Assembly (NCBI GenBank): GCA_029884035.1
Contig: JAOUIM010000033.1
Location: 1-15,323 of the forward strand
Direction: 5' to 3'
DNA length: 15,323 nt
DNA from: Aquincola sp.
Lineage (GTDB): Bacteria > Pseudomonadota > Gammaproteobacteria > Burkholderiales > Burkholderiaceae_C
The position numbers and the translations under genes were made by a program. Shown piece by piece: positions 15,308 to 15,323 of this stretch (its first letter is position 1; every line of letters starts with the position of its first letter). The notes under the pieces were generated by a model. The model had not been told where the DNA came from, made no database searches, and saw only the letters and a list, made by a program, of their open reading frames with translations.

Positions 15308-15323
15308 CGCATAGCCAGCAATG
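15302..15323 (+). mobile_element. Start of gene cassette 2 (truncated by window end)
   Basis: Bases after the 15301/15302 junction begin the next cassette with TTAGAGC. An ATG occupies the last three bases and could start its gene, but nothing further is visible. By the complementarity rule its own attC should begin with CTCTAAC. Confidence 0.6.

Larger units (their letters stand above)
13574..15323. mobile_element. Chromosomal integron (platform plus start of cassette array)
   Basis: The unit has the standard integron layout: intI on the minus strand, a spacer, an attI-like site next to the intI 5' end, and cassettes with attC sites extending away from it. One complete cassette and the first 22 bases of another are visible; the array continues beyond the window. 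No transposase or other integrase is seen, so it appears to be a sedentary chromosomal integron rather than one carried by a transposon. Confidence 0.88.

Overview
The window is a very GC-rich chromosomal segment with compact, mostly overlapping genes. The gene content (isovaleryl-CoA dehydrogenase, AceK, a PhaA-like thiolase, an acyl-CoA dehydrogenase and a chromosomal integron) suggests a betaproteobacterium of the Burkholderiales, near the Rubrivivax/Leptothrix/Methylibium kind. That placement is inferred from gene content and composition; no marker gene is present.

Bases 2-5053 hold a tight forward run. It starts with the 3' part of isovaleryl-CoA dehydrogenase (leucine catabolism), then a beta carbonic anhydrase, a PLP-dependent serine/threonine dehydratase, a GNAT acetyltransferase and aceK (isocitrate dehydrogenase kinase/phosphatase). 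Starts overlap or nearly touch the upstream stops, and two are TTG. The aceK gene carries an in-frame insert of about 80 bp made of two back-to-back GC palindromes, which looks like an intergenic-type repeat trapped in a coding sequence. Bases 5112-8803 hold a second forward unit: a P2-type cation ATPase overlapping a CaCA-family exchanger, a plausible two-pump calcium/cation efflux pair. Bases 8897-12327 hold a thiolase, a LysE/RhtB exporter, a short-chain dehydrogenase and an EamA permease. A second acyl-CoA dehydrogenase follows at 12369-13511.

The right end (13574-15323) is an integron. A 344-residue IntI-type tyrosine recombinase, with all catalytic residues and the IntI-specific insert, lies on the minus strand. 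A non-coding spacer of about 140 bp follows, then an attI-like junction at 14751/14752 and cassettes reading away from intI. Cassette 1 (14752-15301) carries a HicA/HicB toxin-antitoxin pair and ends in a well-formed attC site whose R'' is exactly complementary to the start of the same cassette. Cassette 2 begins at 15302 and runs off the window. The cassette has clearly lower GC than the chromosome. The intI-attI spacer holds a perfect 12-bp inverted repeat closing two smaller hairpins, one with a GNRA-type loop on the plus strand. This is a candidate structured RNA or regulatory element and the least explained feature in the window.

Together the chromosomal genes fit a cell that burns branched-chain amino acids and fatty acids to acetyl-CoA. 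AceK would direct carbon into the glyoxylate bypass, and carbonic anhydrase could feed bicarbonate to acyl-CoA carboxylases lying outside the window. The integron sits at the edge of this catabolic block and meets it in a convergent arrangement.
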